Shown: one piece after another, positions 1 through 9,782 of the stretch
Position numbering within the stretch: the first letter of the stretch is position 1
Layout: every line of letters begins with the position of its first letter
NCBI RefSeq assembly: GCF_047922965.1
Contig: NZ_CP150481.1
Coordinates: forward strand, 3,410,001-3,474,000
DNA from: Neptunicella plasticusilytica
GTDB lineage: Bacteria > Pseudomonadota > Gammaproteobacteria > Enterobacterales > Alteromonadaceae
Length of the DNA: 64,000 nt
Direction: 5' to 3'
Notes under the pieces: generated by a model
The model's database searches: none
The model's input: only the letters and a program-made list of their open reading frames with translations
What the model was told of the DNA's origin: nothing
Made by a program: the position numbers and the translations under genes

Positions 1-1164
1 CTTAAACACGGTTTCGCCGGGGATGGTATCGCCGTTTAATTCACTTATTGCTTCGTTAAGCAATAACATGCCGCGTTCTAAAGTGCGCGAGAACTGCTCT
101 TCTTCCACTCGCAATACCTTTTCAACCGTCGAGCGCTGTTGTTCCAGTTCAGGATAAAACGCGCCCATTTGGCGGACAAGCGACGCATACAATTTGTAGA
201 AGAAAATATCATCAGCGCCCAGTTTATAGCCATGGCGGACTGCGCGACGAATAATGCGGCGCAATACATAACCGCGCCCTTCATTAGAGGGCATGACGCC
301 ATCACAGATCAGGAAACCACAGGAACGGATATGATCGGCAATCACCCGCAGGGATTTGTCTTCCAGATCATCACTGCCGACAATGCTGGCAGCATCCTTA
401 ATCAGGTTCTGAAAAATATCAATCTCGTAGTTACTGTGTACATTCTGCAAAATGGCCGAAATACGTTCCAGTCCCATACCAGTATCGATTGAAGGCTTGG
501 GTAGCGGCTCCATTGTACCGTCGGCTTGACGGTTGAATTGCATAAAGACCAGATTCCAGATTTCAATAAAACGGTCGCCGTCTTCTTCTGGTGTTCCAGG
601 CGGACCTCCCCAGATATGCTCACCATGATCGTAAAAAATTTCCGAACAGGGTCCGCAAGGGCCCGTATCGCCCATCGACCAGAAGTTATCCGAGGTACTG
701 ATGCGGATGATTCTATCAGCAGGCAAGCCAATCTCGTTTTCCCAGATGGCAAAGGCTTCATCGTCTTCGGAATAAACTGTGACTAACAGCTTTTCTGCCG
801 GCAAGCCCAGATTCTCGGTCAGGAATGTCCAGGCAAACTTGATGGCTTCGGTTTTAAAATAATCACCAAAACTGAAATTACCCAACATTTCAAAAAAGGT
901 GTGATGACGTGCGGTATAGCCAACATTTTCCAAATCATTATGTTTACCGCCGGCACGCACACAACGCTGGGACGATACCGCGCGCGTATAATTGCGTTTG
1001 TCTGCGCCCAAAAACACATCTTTAAACTGATTCATACCCGCATTAGTAAACAACAAGGTAGGATCATCGGCCGGAACCAGTGAGCTACTGCTCACTTTCT
1101 GGTGGTTATGTTGCGCAAAATAATCCAGAAAAGCACTTCTTAGTTCGGCGGTGGTTTTGATCAT
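1..1164 (-). CDS. alaS: Alanyl-tRNA synthetase, N-terminal 388 codons (runs off the window)
   Basis: Charges tRNA-Ala with alanine in the cytoplasm. The frame read from the ATG at 1164 gives MIKTTAELRSAFLDYF followed by the class II core: a motif-1 region (CVRAGGKHNDLENVG) and motif 2 (RHHTFFEMLGNFSFGDYF). The tRNA-recognition part begins near the window edge; editing and C-terminal domains lie outside. An AGGA-like ribosome site sits just upstream of the ATG. In many gammaproteobacteria alaS directly follows recX; here three other genes lie between them. The identity is certain from the synthetase core; the gene is simply cut by the window boundary. Confidence 0.97.
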   Translation of the reverse strand, partial: MIKTTAELRSAFLDYFAQHNHQKVSSSSLVPADDPTLLFTNAGMNQFKDVFLGADKRNYTRAVSSQRCVRAGGKHNDLENVGYTARHHTFFEMLGNFSFGDYFKTEAIKFAWTFLTENLGLPAEKLLVTVYSEDDEAFAIWENEIGLPADRIIRISTSDNFWSMGDTGPCGPCSEIFYDHGEHIWGGPPGTPEEDGDRFIEIWNLVFMQFNRQADGTMEPLPKPSIDTGMGLERISAILQNVHSNYEIDIFQNLIKDAASIVGSDDLEDKSLRVIADHIRSCGFLICDGVMPSNEGRGYVLRRIIRRAVRHGYKLGADDIFFYKLYASLVRQMGAFYPELEQQRSTVEKVLRVEEEQFSRTLERGMLLLNEAISELNGDTIPGETVFK

Positions 1165-1409
1165 TGATAATCCTGACTGGGTAAAGGGTCTGCCTAAGCG
1201 AAAACGATTAAAAATTAGCTGCGCAACATATCATGAAAATAGGCGTGTTTACAGATGTAACCCGCAGCTTTAGTGGGGAAATAATGATAAAAATACACCG
1301 ATTTTATGCCAGCCTGACATTCCCTTTGCTAACCCCTTACCGAATTAACAACAAGATTAACCAAACCGCCAATAAAACAGCCATATTTGTGAAGGATAAT
1401 CTTACAACC
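1165..1409. other. Intergenic region upstream of alaS
   Basis: About 245 bases without a convincing gene. It should hold the alaS promoter or leader and the 3' end of the upstream transcription unit. I see no strong terminator hairpin or clear promoter boxes. Confidence 0.4.
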
Positions 1410-2435
1410 TTAGCTGAGACGGTTAATAAAATTGCCCAGTCGCTCTGTTGCAGGTTGATTATTGCGCAAACGCCGTGCGTTCCGTTCAACTTCATCCTGC
1501 AAGTCAGTTCGAATACTATTTAACTCGGTATCCAGCTCTTCATTAGCCGAGGAGTTATTACCGGCTAGCGCCCTTTCATTAAGCAGTGACTCGATCACCT
1601 CGGATTCTTCACGTAACGTCTCGATCAATTCTTCGGATGTCTGTTCTTGACGCAGATTTGTCTCAGTTTGTTGCAGTACTCTCGCTTCTTCCTGGGCGGC
1701 TTCAGCTAGAGATTGCTGAATAGGTGTATCAGAAGGCTGCGTCACCGGTCGTGCCTGGCTGGCCGGGGCAGGTGAAGATTCCGCAGCAATATCATTCTGC
1801 TGTTCACGTCTTAGTTGTGCCTCGTCACGCTGCGCATCAAGACGTTGCTGTTGCTCTATTTCACGGTTTTCACTGATTTGTTGCTGCTCGATATCGTCGA
1901 GTTTCTCGCTCAGTTGTTGTTGACGCGCTTGCCGTTGCTGAACAGATTCCTGAGCATTATCGGTTTGTTGTTGCTCACGTTCTTCCACATCAGCACGAAT
2001 TCGAGCCGCCAGTTCTTCTTCCTGTTGTTCTGCTTCTTGTATCTGAGCTTGCTGGCGCAGTTCGCGTTGTTCTACATCTTCACGTACACGCGCCGCCACG
2101 GCTTGTTGCCGCTGTTCGCTCCGTTGTGTCTGTTGGGTTTGTAACTGTTCCCGATTAGCGACACTTTGCTCTATTTGAGTATCACGGCGCTCCTCAGATC
2201 GTAATTGCTGTTTTCCCAGTTCCTGTTGTTGCCTTTCCCGCTGCAGTCTTAATTTATCCAGGCGCTCCTCAAGTTGCGCTTGAGACAGTTCAAACTGCGT
2301 CGTTCCGGGACTAGACCGATCGCCTGACACCGCAGATTCTGCCGGTCTTGAACGCTTTACTGCTGATATATTTGTGTCATGCTCGATTTCACGAATTCTG
2401 TCAATTGCATTGGGTGCAATAGTATTAGTGACCAT
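1410..2435 (-). CDS. Gln/Arg/Glu-rich coiled-coil protein of unknown function
   Basis: About 341 residues. After a short N-terminus (MVTNTIAPNAIDRIREI) almost the whole chain is a low-complexity coiled coil rich in Q, E and R, with repeated blocks such as EEELAARIRADVEEREQQQ and VREDVEQRELRQQAQ. It ends with a conserved-looking tail RNNQPATERLGNFINRLS. No signal peptide or membrane segment is visible. I chose the ATG at 2435 because a perfect AGGAGG lies 5 bases upstream; the frame stays open further upstream to 2588 but without a ribosome site. It lies between alaS and a DUF4256 gene on the same strand. A structural or scaffold role is possible, but no function can be read from the sequence. 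Confidence 0.75.
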   Translation of the reverse strand: MVTNTIAPNAIDRIREIEHDTNISAVKRSRPAESAVSGDRSSPGTTQFELSQAQLEERLDKLRLQRERQQQELGKQQLRSEERRDTQIEQSVANREQLQTQQTQRSEQRQQAVAARVREDVEQRELRQQAQIQEAEQQEEELAARIRADVEEREQQQTDNAQESVQQRQARQQQLSEKLDDIEQQQISENREIEQQQRLDAQRDEAQLRREQQNDIAAESSPAPASQARPVTQPSDTPIQQSLAEAAQEEARVLQQTETNLRQEQTSEELIETLREESEVIESLLNERALAGNNSSANEELDTELNSIRTDLQDEVERNARRLRNNQPATERLGNFINRLS

Positions 2436-2680
2436 GTTGCCTCCTACCCGTTGCTTACGGGCCTCTCTACCTGCAAACCACACAAAAAAGATATGTGTAT
2501 CTGGAAAAATAACTGCATTAGTGATGCCAGAATGACAGAACTGTGCGACCAGCTTGTGTTGGTAACAGCAAGTTAGTAGCAGAAACACTCGTGAATATAA
2601 TAAGTTAGCGTTTATTGCAACTGTTGTGTCACACCAGCATGGAAAGTAATTTCAGCGGGTCAACGGACTAGTCGGGAGGG

Positions 2681-2705
2681 GCGTTGTGTCACTTTTACAC
2701 AACGC
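2681..2705. other. 9-bp perfect stem-loop after the DUF4256 gene
   Basis: GCGTTGTGT pairs with ACACAACGC around a 7-base loop, just downstream of the stop at 2718 on the minus strand. It may end transcription of that gene, but no T-run follows on either strand, so an intrinsic terminator is not certain. Confidence 0.45.
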
Positions 2706-2717
2706 AGAATAACAAAG

Positions 2718-3263
2718 TTACACGCGCAGCGAACCTCTAAAACCTCTGGCTGCATAGTAGGATTCGGCGCCATTATGGTACAGGAAGACACTGTCATAAC
2801 GACGATCACAAAACAGTGCACCACCACGTTGGCGGATACTGTCAGGAGTAGCTATCCAACTGGAGGTTTTCAAATCGAACTGGCCGAGTTGCTGCAATTG
2901 ACGATATTGAACTTCGGTCAGCAACTCAATGCCCATCTCTGTGGCCAGAGCAACTGCGCTGTTTTGCGGTTTATGTGCTTTTCTGGATTCCAGCGCTTGT
3001 CGGTCATAACAAAGACTTCTGCGCCCTTTAGGACTCTCTGGCGAACAATCAAAAAACAGATACTCGTCTGTGGCCTGGTCATAGCTCACTACATCGGGCT
3101 CGCCGCCGGTTTGTTCCATCTGATTGAGTGAGTGCAGTTTTTCAGGACTCGCTTCAAGCTTGTGTTGCACAGCAAGCCAGTCAATTCCCTTGTGGCGCGC
3201 TATATTGTTGTCAAAGCGAGATTTGAGTATGTTAACCAAAGCATCAATTTGTTGTTGTTCCAT
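2718..3263 (-). CDS. DUF4256 domain-containing protein
   Basis: 181 residues, the usual size for the DUF4256 family, whose biochemical role is unknown. Recognisable blocks are MEQTGGEPDVVSYD, YLFFDCSPESPKGRRSLCYD, and the C-terminal WIATPDSIRQRGGALFCDRR followed by VFLYHNGAESYYAARGFRG. It has no membrane segment and is presumably cytoplasmic. AAGGAG lies upstream of the ATG at 3263. It is downstream of, and co-oriented with, the giant PAS/coiled-coil gene, 53 bases away, so the two may share a transcript. The family call is confident; the function is not known. Confidence 0.85.
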   Translation of the reverse strand: MEQQQIDALVNILKSRFDNNIARHKGIDWLAVQHKLEASPEKLHSLNQMEQTGGEPDVVSYDQATDEYLFFDCSPESPKGRRSLCYDRQALESRKAHKPQNSAVALATEMGIELLTEVQYRQLQQLGQFDLKTSSWIATPDSIRQRGGALFCDRRYDSVFLYHNGAESYYAARGFRGSLRV

Positions 3264-3316
3264 TAGCCAGCTCCTTATAGCGATAATCTATATTCACAAG
3301 TTTGAACAATTCGGGG

Positions 3317-6300
3317 TTACACCTGCAAATGCGAATAAATCACTCGCAATGTGGTCTGCAATGATTTACGCATATTCGGCCAGAAAATCGAAATACTATC
3401 TACCTGTCCTTGCTTACAGGCCGCTTCCAACTGGGTACTGAGATCGGTTAAGGGCTCAGAATTAATCTTGTTGGCAATATTCACCAGTTTACGCGCGTTG
3501 ATAAGAATCTGTCCCGCATCCTCTTTTTCTACTGCCTGATCAGTTTTATCCGTCGCCTGTCGCAGTTCATCCATCAAGGCATTTAATGCCACAGGTAACG
3601 GCTCGGAACTGGCGTGATTTTGCAAAAATGGCAACAGTGCAAACCAGGCATCCGGGCTATCCGGCATGGGTAATTTGGCAAACTCGGGCACAGGTTTGGC
3701 GGCTTGGCTGGTATCTTTTTGACTGGCCAGTTTTGCTTCCTGTAATTCTGCCTTATGTGCAGCGACCAGCGCTTGTTCTTGCTCGGATAATTTGACTTGG
3801 CTGCTTTCCAGTTTTTTCTGTGCGTCTTGCAGGGCGTTTTCTTTGCTGTCCAGTTGCTGCTTGCTGTCCTGCAACTCTTGCTCCAGCTTTTTAAGCTGCT
3901 CGGCCAATTGCGACTGATTGCTATCCTGCGCGCTCAGGCTTTGCTGAGTACTGGAATATTCCTGCCTTACTGCCTGAAGCTGCTCGGTAAGCTGTTTTTG
4001 CTCACCTTCGAGACTGGAAATATTTTGCTCACTATCCTGCAAGACTTTTTGTTGTTCAAGAAGCTGTTGCTGTAACTTGGATTCCTGTTCTTCCCGTTGT
4101 TGTAAGGCCTGTTTCAGTTCTTCGGCCTGTTTGCGAGCCTGCTCCAGTTCGGCTTGCAACTTTTGCTCACCCGATAAGGTTTCCGATACCTGGGTTTCGG
4201 CTTTCTGCAACTCCTGCATGCTATTGTGTAGCTGATTCTGAATATCGGCATTCTGTTTTTCGGCTTCCAGCAAGGCTTGCTGCAGCTGTTTCTTCTGCTG
4301 CTCAATTTCATCCCGATGCTGACGCCACTGCTCATCACTGCCTTCCATCATTTCACGCTGCTTAACGGCACGAGTTTCTACATCTGCCAGCTCAACTTGT
4401 AACTGATCAAATTTTTGCTGTTGCTCCATACGCTGCAATTTCTCGGCATCAGACTGCTGCTGGGTTTTATCCAGTTGTTCCTGAGTTTGCTGCAAACGTT
4501 GCTGCTTTTCTTCCAGCTCATGTTTTAATTCCAGCTGCCGTTGTTGCCATTGCTGATCGCTTTCAGCCATTTTTCGCTGTTGCTCAGTAGTACGCTGCTC
4601 TACTTCCGCCAACTCGGCTTGCAGTTTTTCAAATATTTTCTGTTGCTTCGCTCTTTCAGCCTTTTCGGCTTCCGTTTGCTGCTTGGTGTCATTTAATATC
4701 TGCTCAGTCTGTTGCAGCTGTTGCTGTTTGGCGGCCAGTTCTTCTTGCAAGGCTCGCTGCTGATCCTGCCAATGTTTGTCGGCATCAGCCATCTTGCGCT
4801 GTTGTTCGGCTGTACGGCGCTCCACCTCGGCCAGCTCTTCCTGCATTTTTTCCAATCGCTGTTGCTGCTCGGCTTTCTCAAGCTTTTCTTGTTCGGATTG
4901 GCGTTGAGTTTCATCCAGTATTTGCTGGGTTTCCATCAATTGTTGTTGTTTGGTTTCCAACTCCTGTTGCAACAATTTCTGCTGCTGCTCCATATCGCCT
5001 TTTTGCTGATTAGACATTTCCTCAAACTTTTGCATCTCATGCTGCAAATGATCAATTCGGCGGGCCTTACCGGACAGTTCTGCTTGCGCACGGCGGCAGG
5101 TGTCTTCCAGCTCCCGACGCTGCTGTTCTGCCAACTCGCTGGCTTTACGTTGATTAAGTAATTGTTCGCGTAATTTTTCACCGACTTCGCCAGAGCTGGC
5201 TAACTGAGTTTGCAGGGTATTAATTTGACTACTGACCTGACTGATTTGCTGATCTTTTTGTTCCATTGAGGACTTTAAGTCATCAATTTGCGCAACAAAT
5301 TCACTGATTTTTTGTTGTTGCTCTTGCTGCTCCTGCTGCAAACGATCGCTGGTGGCTTCGCTTTCAGCCAACTCTGCTTGCGCACGTTTGTATTGTTGTT
5401 CGCTATTTTGCAGCGCATCGGCAATCTGGCTACGCTGTTTTTCTAGAGCGTTAACTTTGCTACTCGATTGTTGCAGTTGCTCTTCCAGCTCAGCATTGGT
5501 TTGCTGACTTTCCGCCAGCATATCGCGACTTTGATCATAATCCTGTTTTAAACGCTGCAGGTTATCGGTTACGTCCTGATGAGCCTGCTCCAGGTCGGAC
5601 AGTTTAGTTTGCTTCTGAGTCAAATCCTGCTGAACTTCCTGCAGTTTCGACTCGGTATCGGTCAGTGATTGTACCTTGCTGGCCAGTTGATTCTGGCTAC
5701 TTTCAAGCAATTGTTGCTTCTCGGCCGCCCGGCGTTCGGCTGCCTGCTGCAAATTAATCGCGGCCATCCGCTGTTCATCCGCCTGGTTAATAGCGCGCAT
5801 ATCCATCCAGATACAGAGTATCGATTCCAGCTCCTGACCTTTATACATCGGCACATAGGTGGCCTGGCAGGGCAACGCCTGCTCATTGCGCTGATGTTGC
5901 CAGACCAGACTCTGCGCCTGTCCGTCCTGACGCAATTTATCGAGTTTTTGTTGCAGTTTCTCGACCGCTTCCTGATTGGCATTCAGCTCCGGTGAGTAAG
6001 GGAAGTAACCAAACAAATCGTCTTCATCTTCCACCGAGAAAAACTCACAAGCTGCCGGGTTCAGTTTAGTGAATCCCTGGTCGGTCAACACCGCCATCGG
6101 CATGCTGCTGTGCTGCAACAGACCTTCAAATTTATCCTGATGGAACTGTTGATTACTGATATCCGAAATCCAGCACAGATACTGTTGGGTGTCAGGATCG
6201 AACAGATCAATATGCAGTTCACTGGGATGTAATTCTTCACCACTGCCTTTTAGATCCGCCGCAAACGCACGCAGCTTGCCATTTTTATGTAACTGTTTGG

Positions 6301-7819
6301 CCGCTTTACCGGAATTAATCGGATCATTAAAAAGCTGATAGAACGATCCTTTTTTCAGCTCTTTGGCGGTCAAGCCAAGACGTTCAGTCAAGGCATGATT
6401 GGCCTGAATAATATGGTCGTCCTGGTCAATCACCGCAATGGCAACGGGGGCCAAATCGAGCATTTGGCGAAAACGATGGCGCTCCTGCTCAAGTTCTACC
6501 TGGCTGGTTTTCAGTTCACTGATATCTTCAATTAAACCAATCAGCCCAGCCATTTTGCCGTCGGTATTTTTGTAGCCCTGTAATTTAAAACGAATCGGTG
6601 TTGTTCGCGTGTCGGAAATGGCTAGATCTAGTTCTTTGACCATACCGCCGCCCATGCTCATCAGCATCAATTCATCAACACTATGTTGCTGCTTGATGAT
6701 CTCGGGTAAAAAGTTCAAATCGTTAATGGATTGCCCGACAATGCGTTCCAACATAGTGGAGAACAGCTTTTCAAAGGCAGCATTGCAGTTGGCCAGCTTG
6801 CCCTGCTCGTCCATAAAATACATTGGATGCGGATTGGCGGCGAGTAAGCCGGTTATTTTTAATTGTTCCGCCGCGCTCTGTTGTTCCATAGCGGCCTGTT
6901 TATTTAAATCTTGTACCAGTATCTGGATTTGTATTGTTTCGTCTTGTTCATTTTTGTGTTTAACCAGACCAAACAACTGGCTGTATGCCATCCCCTCAGG
7001 CGTCAGAAAGCGGCATTTAAGTTCAAACGGCTGCCCCTGTTTACCTTGTTCAATCGACTGTTTCCAGGCGCTCCAGTCGTCACTGCATATCAGCTTTTGT
7101 ACATGTTCCAGAGAACCGTCAATATCACTAACCTGGCGTTGCAACAAACGCGCAAAAGCCTGATCTACGCTAACGCTGCCATCCTGAAAATCAATATTGA
7201 TATGCCCTAATTGCGCCATATCAGCCAATTTAAGTTCGAATGCCAACTCGTTTTCGAGCTGGTCATTAGCCTTTTGTATACGGGTTACATCCTGAATGGA
7301 AACCACAAAAGCTAAATCGGAGTGATTATCTTTGGCAGGCTTGATCCCTACTACCAGATGTTTATCCAGTTCTGGCAGTGCCACTTGTTCGTTGGCGGCA
7401 ATCCCGTCAGCTAATGCCTTGCTCAGTTTACTGGACTGCGAAATAGTGACCACATCGGTAAATGGCCGGGTTAACAGTTGCTTAGGATCAACTTTTAATG
7501 CCAGTGCGACCGCCTGATTGGCGTAAATAATCTGTTTGTCAGCGTTAAGATGTAAAATAACCTGTTCGGCATTATCTAACTGGGTTTGTTTGTCTTGCAA
7601 AACAGAAGATTGTTGCAGCTGGATCTGCGCAGATTTTTTCAGTTTTGATTTGACGATCAGTAACCACAGCAATAAGACGAAAATAATTGTCGCAATAATG
7701 CCCAGACCAATATAAATGACCTGGTCACTTTGTTGCTGAATTATCCCGTCTGCGGCAGATGCCACAGAGCTAAACAGCAGCAGAATTGAAGACAACAATC
7801 CGTTTTTTGCCCTATCCAT
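3317..7819 (-). CDS. Giant membrane-anchored PAS-domain / coiled-coil protein with degenerate HPt-like C-terminus
   Basis: About 1500 residues. Residues 1-25 from the ATG at 7819 (AAGGG upstream) look like a signal peptide or first membrane helix (SSILLLFSSVASA), and a strong membrane helix follows (IGLGIIATIIFVLLLWLLIV). Next come roughly five PAS-like sensor domains (about residues 65-690), with phrases such as HRFRQMLDLAPVAIAVID. Some 650 residues of Q/E-rich coiled coil follow, including 74-residue tandem repeats. The last ~115 residues resemble an HPt four-helix domain (LTDLSTQLEAACKQGQVD), but the phosphorylatable histidine is not at its expected place. No HisKA, HATPase, receiver, GGDEF or EAL domain is seen, so it is a sensor-like scaffold rather than a kinase. 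A TTG start at 7843 is possible. It sits between recX and alaS. Confidence 0.8.
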   Translation of the reverse strand: MDRAKNGLLSSILLLFSSVASAADGIIQQQSDQVIYIGLGIIATIIFVLLLWLLIVKSKLKKSAQIQLQQSSVLQDKQTQLDNAEQVILHLNADKQIIYANQAVALALKVDPKQLLTRPFTDVVTISQSSKLSKALADGIAANEQVALPELDKHLVVGIKPAKDNHSDLAFVVSIQDVTRIQKANDQLENELAFELKLADMAQLGHINIDFQDGSVSVDQAFARLLQRQVSDIDGSLEHVQKLICSDDWSAWKQSIEQGKQGQPFELKCRFLTPEGMAYSQLFGLVKHKNEQDETIQIQILVQDLNKQAAMEQQSAAEQLKITGLLAANPHPMYFMDEQGKLANCNAAFEKLFSTMLERIVGQSINDLNFLPEIIKQQHSVDELMLMSMGGGMVKELDLAISDTRTTPIRFKLQGYKNTDGKMAGLIGLIEDISELKTSQVELEQERHRFRQMLDLAPVAIAVIDQDDHIIQANHALTERLGLTAKELKKGSFYQLFNDPINSGKAAKQLHKNGKLRAFAADLKGSGEELHPSELHIDLFDPDTQQYLCWISDISNQQFHQDKFEGLLQHSSMPMAVLTDQGFTKLNPAACEFFSVEDEDDLFGYFPYSPELNANQEAVEKLQQKLDKLRQDGQAQSLVWQHQRNEQALPCQATYVPMYKGQELESILCIWMDMRAINQADEQRMAAINLQQAAERRAAEKQQLLESSQNQLASKVQSLTDTESKLQEVQQDLTQKQTKLSDLEQAHQDVTDNLQRLKQDYDQSRDMLAESQQTNAELEEQLQQSSSKVNALEKQRSQIADALQNSEQQYKRAQAELAESEATSDRLQQEQQEQQQKISEFVAQIDDLKSSMEQKDQQISQVSSQINTLQTQLASSGEVGEKLREQLLNQRKASELAEQQRRELEDTCRRAQAELSGKARRIDHLQHEMQKFEEMSNQQKGDMEQQQKLLQQELETKQQQLMETQQILDETQRQSEQEKLEKAEQQQRLEKMQEELAEVERRTAEQQRKMADADKHWQDQQRALQEELAAKQQQLQQTEQILNDTKQQTEAEKAERAKQQKIFEKLQAELAEVEQRTTEQQRKMAESDQQWQQRQLELKHELEEKQQRLQQTQEQLDKTQQQSDAEKLQRMEQQQKFDQLQVELADVETRAVKQREMMEGSDEQWRQHRDEIEQQKKQLQQALLEAEKQNADIQNQLHNSMQELQKAETQVSETLSGEQKLQAELEQARKQAEELKQALQQREEQESKLQQQLLEQQKVLQDSEQNISSLEGEQKQLTEQLQAVRQEYSSTQQSLSAQDSNQSQLAEQLKKLEQELQDSKQQLDSKENALQDAQKKLESSQVKLSEQEQALVAAHKAELQEAKLASQKDTSQAAKPVPEFAKLPMPDSPDAWFALLPFLQNHASSEPLPVALNALMDELRQATDKTDQAVEKEDAGQILINARKLVNIANKINSEPLTDLSTQLEAACKQGQVDSISIFWPNMRKSLQTTLRVIYSHLQV
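4393..4837 (-). repeat. Two tandem 222-bp (74-residue) coiled-coil repeats inside the giant PAS gene
   Basis: The units start ELAEVERRTAEQQRKMADAD and ELAEVEQRTTEQQRKMAESD, each exactly 74 residues, with a third partial unit (ELADVETRAVKQREMMEGSD) after them and a degenerate one before. This points to growth of the coiled coil by internal duplication. Confidence 0.8.
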
Positions 7820-7983
7820 AAGCTGCCCTTGCTGTGTTTTCAAAACATTTATCCTATATTTTCAGTGTAATCACCACAGCATAACGACTTTTGCACCAGA
7901 AAAATGTGCTTTAAATGCCACCTGAGTGTCGATATTTATACTTAATTCCAAGATAGAGACAACACTGCACAAGCATATCCAAC

Positions 7984-8469
7984 TTAGATACTTTTTCCGA
8001 ACCGCTGCGCCTGATACTGACAAGGGCAAGCATAGCGAATCTGTTCAGCAGTGAAACCGCGATATTGCAAATAACGCTGATGCTGCTGTTTTTGCTTTTG
8101 TTTCAATATGTTATCTGCCTGACCAAACTTCCTGTCATGGACCGACTTAGCCAGCTCAAACCAGTCGGTATCCGCTTCGAGCAATGCCAGACGAATATAT
8201 TCATCACTGACATCCCGCTCACGCAACTCATTACGAATACGCTGTTCCCCCTGCCCCTTGGCAATCCTCTGACGCACAAAGCTTTCGGCAAAGCGGCGAT
8301 CACTTTGTAAATCCAGTTCGGTCAGACGGTTTAATTGCGGCGCCACTTGTGAAGCGGTAAATCCCCTCAATTGCAACTTAAAATACAATTCCTTGATGCT
8401 GTGCTCCCGACGTGAAAGCAATCGAACCAATGTATCCCGAATGGTCTGGGTCTGTTTATCCTCGGTCAT
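7984..8469 (-). CDS. recX: Regulatory protein RecX
   Basis: RecX binds the RecA filament and limits its activity. About 161 residues from the ATG at 8469 (a TTG at 8481 would add four). The three-helix repeats are visible: IRDTLVRLLSRREHSIKELYFKL, then LDLQSDRRFAESFVRQRIAKGQGEQRIRNEL and the C-terminal LKQKQKQQHQRYLQYRGFTAEQIRYA. The length is normal. RecA is not in the window and the upstream neighbour is divergent, so recX is detached from recA here. alaS, its usual downstream companion, lies about 7 kb further on, the gap being filled by three unrelated genes. Confidence 0.9.
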   Translation of the reverse strand: MTEDKQTQTIRDTLVRLLSRREHSIKELYFKLQLRGFTASQVAPQLNRLTELDLQSDRRFAESFVRQRIAKGQGEQRIRNELRERDVSDEYIRLALLEADTDWFELAKSVHDRKFGQADNILKQKQKQQHQRYLQYRGFTAEQIRYACPCQYQAQRFGKSI

Positions 8470-8536
8470 TAAACTAAACAATTTGGTTTGAAACTGATAG
8501 GCTCAGTGTAATAGGTCAGACTTTGACAGGCTAGTT

Positions 8537-9733
8537 GTGAATCTATCTTTTATGACGTCGGCAGAACTCACTAAAAAAGACAAACCAACGCTGGATATTC
8601 GCTTTATCCATCATATCGACACTATTACTGTCAGTGAATTTAACCAGCTAGAACACAACCAGAGCCCTTTTCTGGATCATGGTTTTTTCCTGGCATTAGA
8701 GCAGCAATATTGTGTTGGTGCAGACAGTGGCTGGCTTCCCCGCTATTTGACCGCTTATGAAAATGGCCGGTTGCTGGCGTTTGCCCCCTGCTATATTAAA
8801 ACCCATAGCTATGGCGAGTATGTATTTGATTTCGCCTGGGCCGAGGCTTATCAACGCCACAAGCTTAACTATTATCCAAAACTGCTGGCGGCGATCCCGT
8901 TTACGCCTGTTCCCGGCCAGCGCTTAATCAGCAGCAAACCACTTTCCGGTGAACAAACGCAACAAATATTCGATGCAATCGATGGCTATTTGCAACAGCA
9001 TGGGTTGTCTTCCATGCACTGGCTGTTTGTTGCTGAGTCACAACTTCAGTCCCTGCAACAAGCCGGCTATGTGCTAAGAAAATCGGTACAATTCCACTGG
9101 TTTAACCATGATTACCAAAGCTTTGACGACTTTTTGGCGCTCTGTACGTCACGCAAGCGCAAGAGTATTAAACGGGAACGTAAACGTGTTGTGGATGCGC
9201 AGGTTGAAGTGACTCGAATTGACGGGCAAAGCATTTCAGAACAGGAAATGCATTACTTCTATCAATGCTACCAATCTACCTACCTTAAACGCAGTGGCCA
9301 TGCGGGTTATCTGAGCGAAGGCTTTTTCCAGCAACTGCGCCAGTCCATGCCGGACAAGCTGATGTTGGTGTTAGCCCGTCAACATACCAAGCCCGTCGCC
9401 GCCGCCCTGTTTTTACATGATCAATCAACACTATACGGGCGCTATTGGGGGTGCCTGCAGGAAATCGATGCGTTGCATTTTGAATGCTGCTTTTATCAGG
9501 GTATCGAATATTGCATAGCAAACCGGCTAGAGTTGTTTAACCCCGGCACGCAGGGTGAGCACAAAATTCTGCGTGGCTTTGAACCGGTCTGGTGCTATTC
9601 AGCACATAAATTAACCGAGCCCGCCTTTCACGATGCCGTGGCACATTTTGTTGTTCAAGAATCCAGTCAATTAGCCCTTTACAAACAGCAGGCTCAAAGC
9701 CTGCTGCCCTATAAAACCGCACCAACTGATTGA
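8537..9733 (+). CDS. FemAB-like / GNAT-fold acyltransferase (PF04339 type)
   Basis: 398 residues of the soluble FemAB-like family (PF04339, once called peptidogalycan biosynthesis proteins). Typical blocks are NQSPFLDHGFFLALE near the start, AYENGRLLAFAPCYIKTHSYGEYVFDFAWAEA around 75-110, YYPKLLAAIPFTPVPGQRL, and the C-terminal ARQHTKPVAAALFLHD, GRYWGC and FNPGTQGEHKILRGFEP. The substrate is unknown; peptidoglycan or aminoacyl transfer is only a family-based guess. The start is GTG with AGG upstream; an in-frame ATG at 8552 is the alternative. It is transcribed divergently from recX. Confidence 0.85.
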   Translation: MNLSFMTSAELTKKDKPTLDIRFIHHIDTITVSEFNQLEHNQSPFLDHGFFLALEQQYCVGADSGWLPRYLTAYENGRLLAFAPCYIKTHSYGEYVFDFAWAEAYQRHKLNYYPKLLAAIPFTPVPGQRLISSKPLSGEQTQQIFDAIDGYLQQHGLSSMHWLFVAESQLQSLQQAGYVLRKSVQFHWFNHDYQSFDDFLALCTSRKRKSIKRERKRVVDAQVEVTRIDGQSISEQEMHYFYQCYQSTYLKRSGHAGYLSEGFFQQLRQSMPDKLMLVLARQHTKPVAAALFLHDQSTLYGRYWGCLQEIDALHFECCFYQGIEYCIANRLELFNPGTQGEHKILRGFEPVWCYSAHKLTEPAFHDAVAHFVVQESSQLALYKQQAQSLLPYKTAPTD

Positions 9734-9782
9734 TCAATTCATTTTTTGCCGAGACTACCAAGTAAACAAAATAGAACTTTTT

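Noticed and set aside
1815..2144. Hydrophobic Leu-rich frame opposite the coiled-coil gene
   Set aside because: It is the complement of Gln/Glu codon runs (CAG/GAG read as CTG/CTC), not a membrane protein. The same holds for Leu-rich frames opposite the giant coiled-coil gene.
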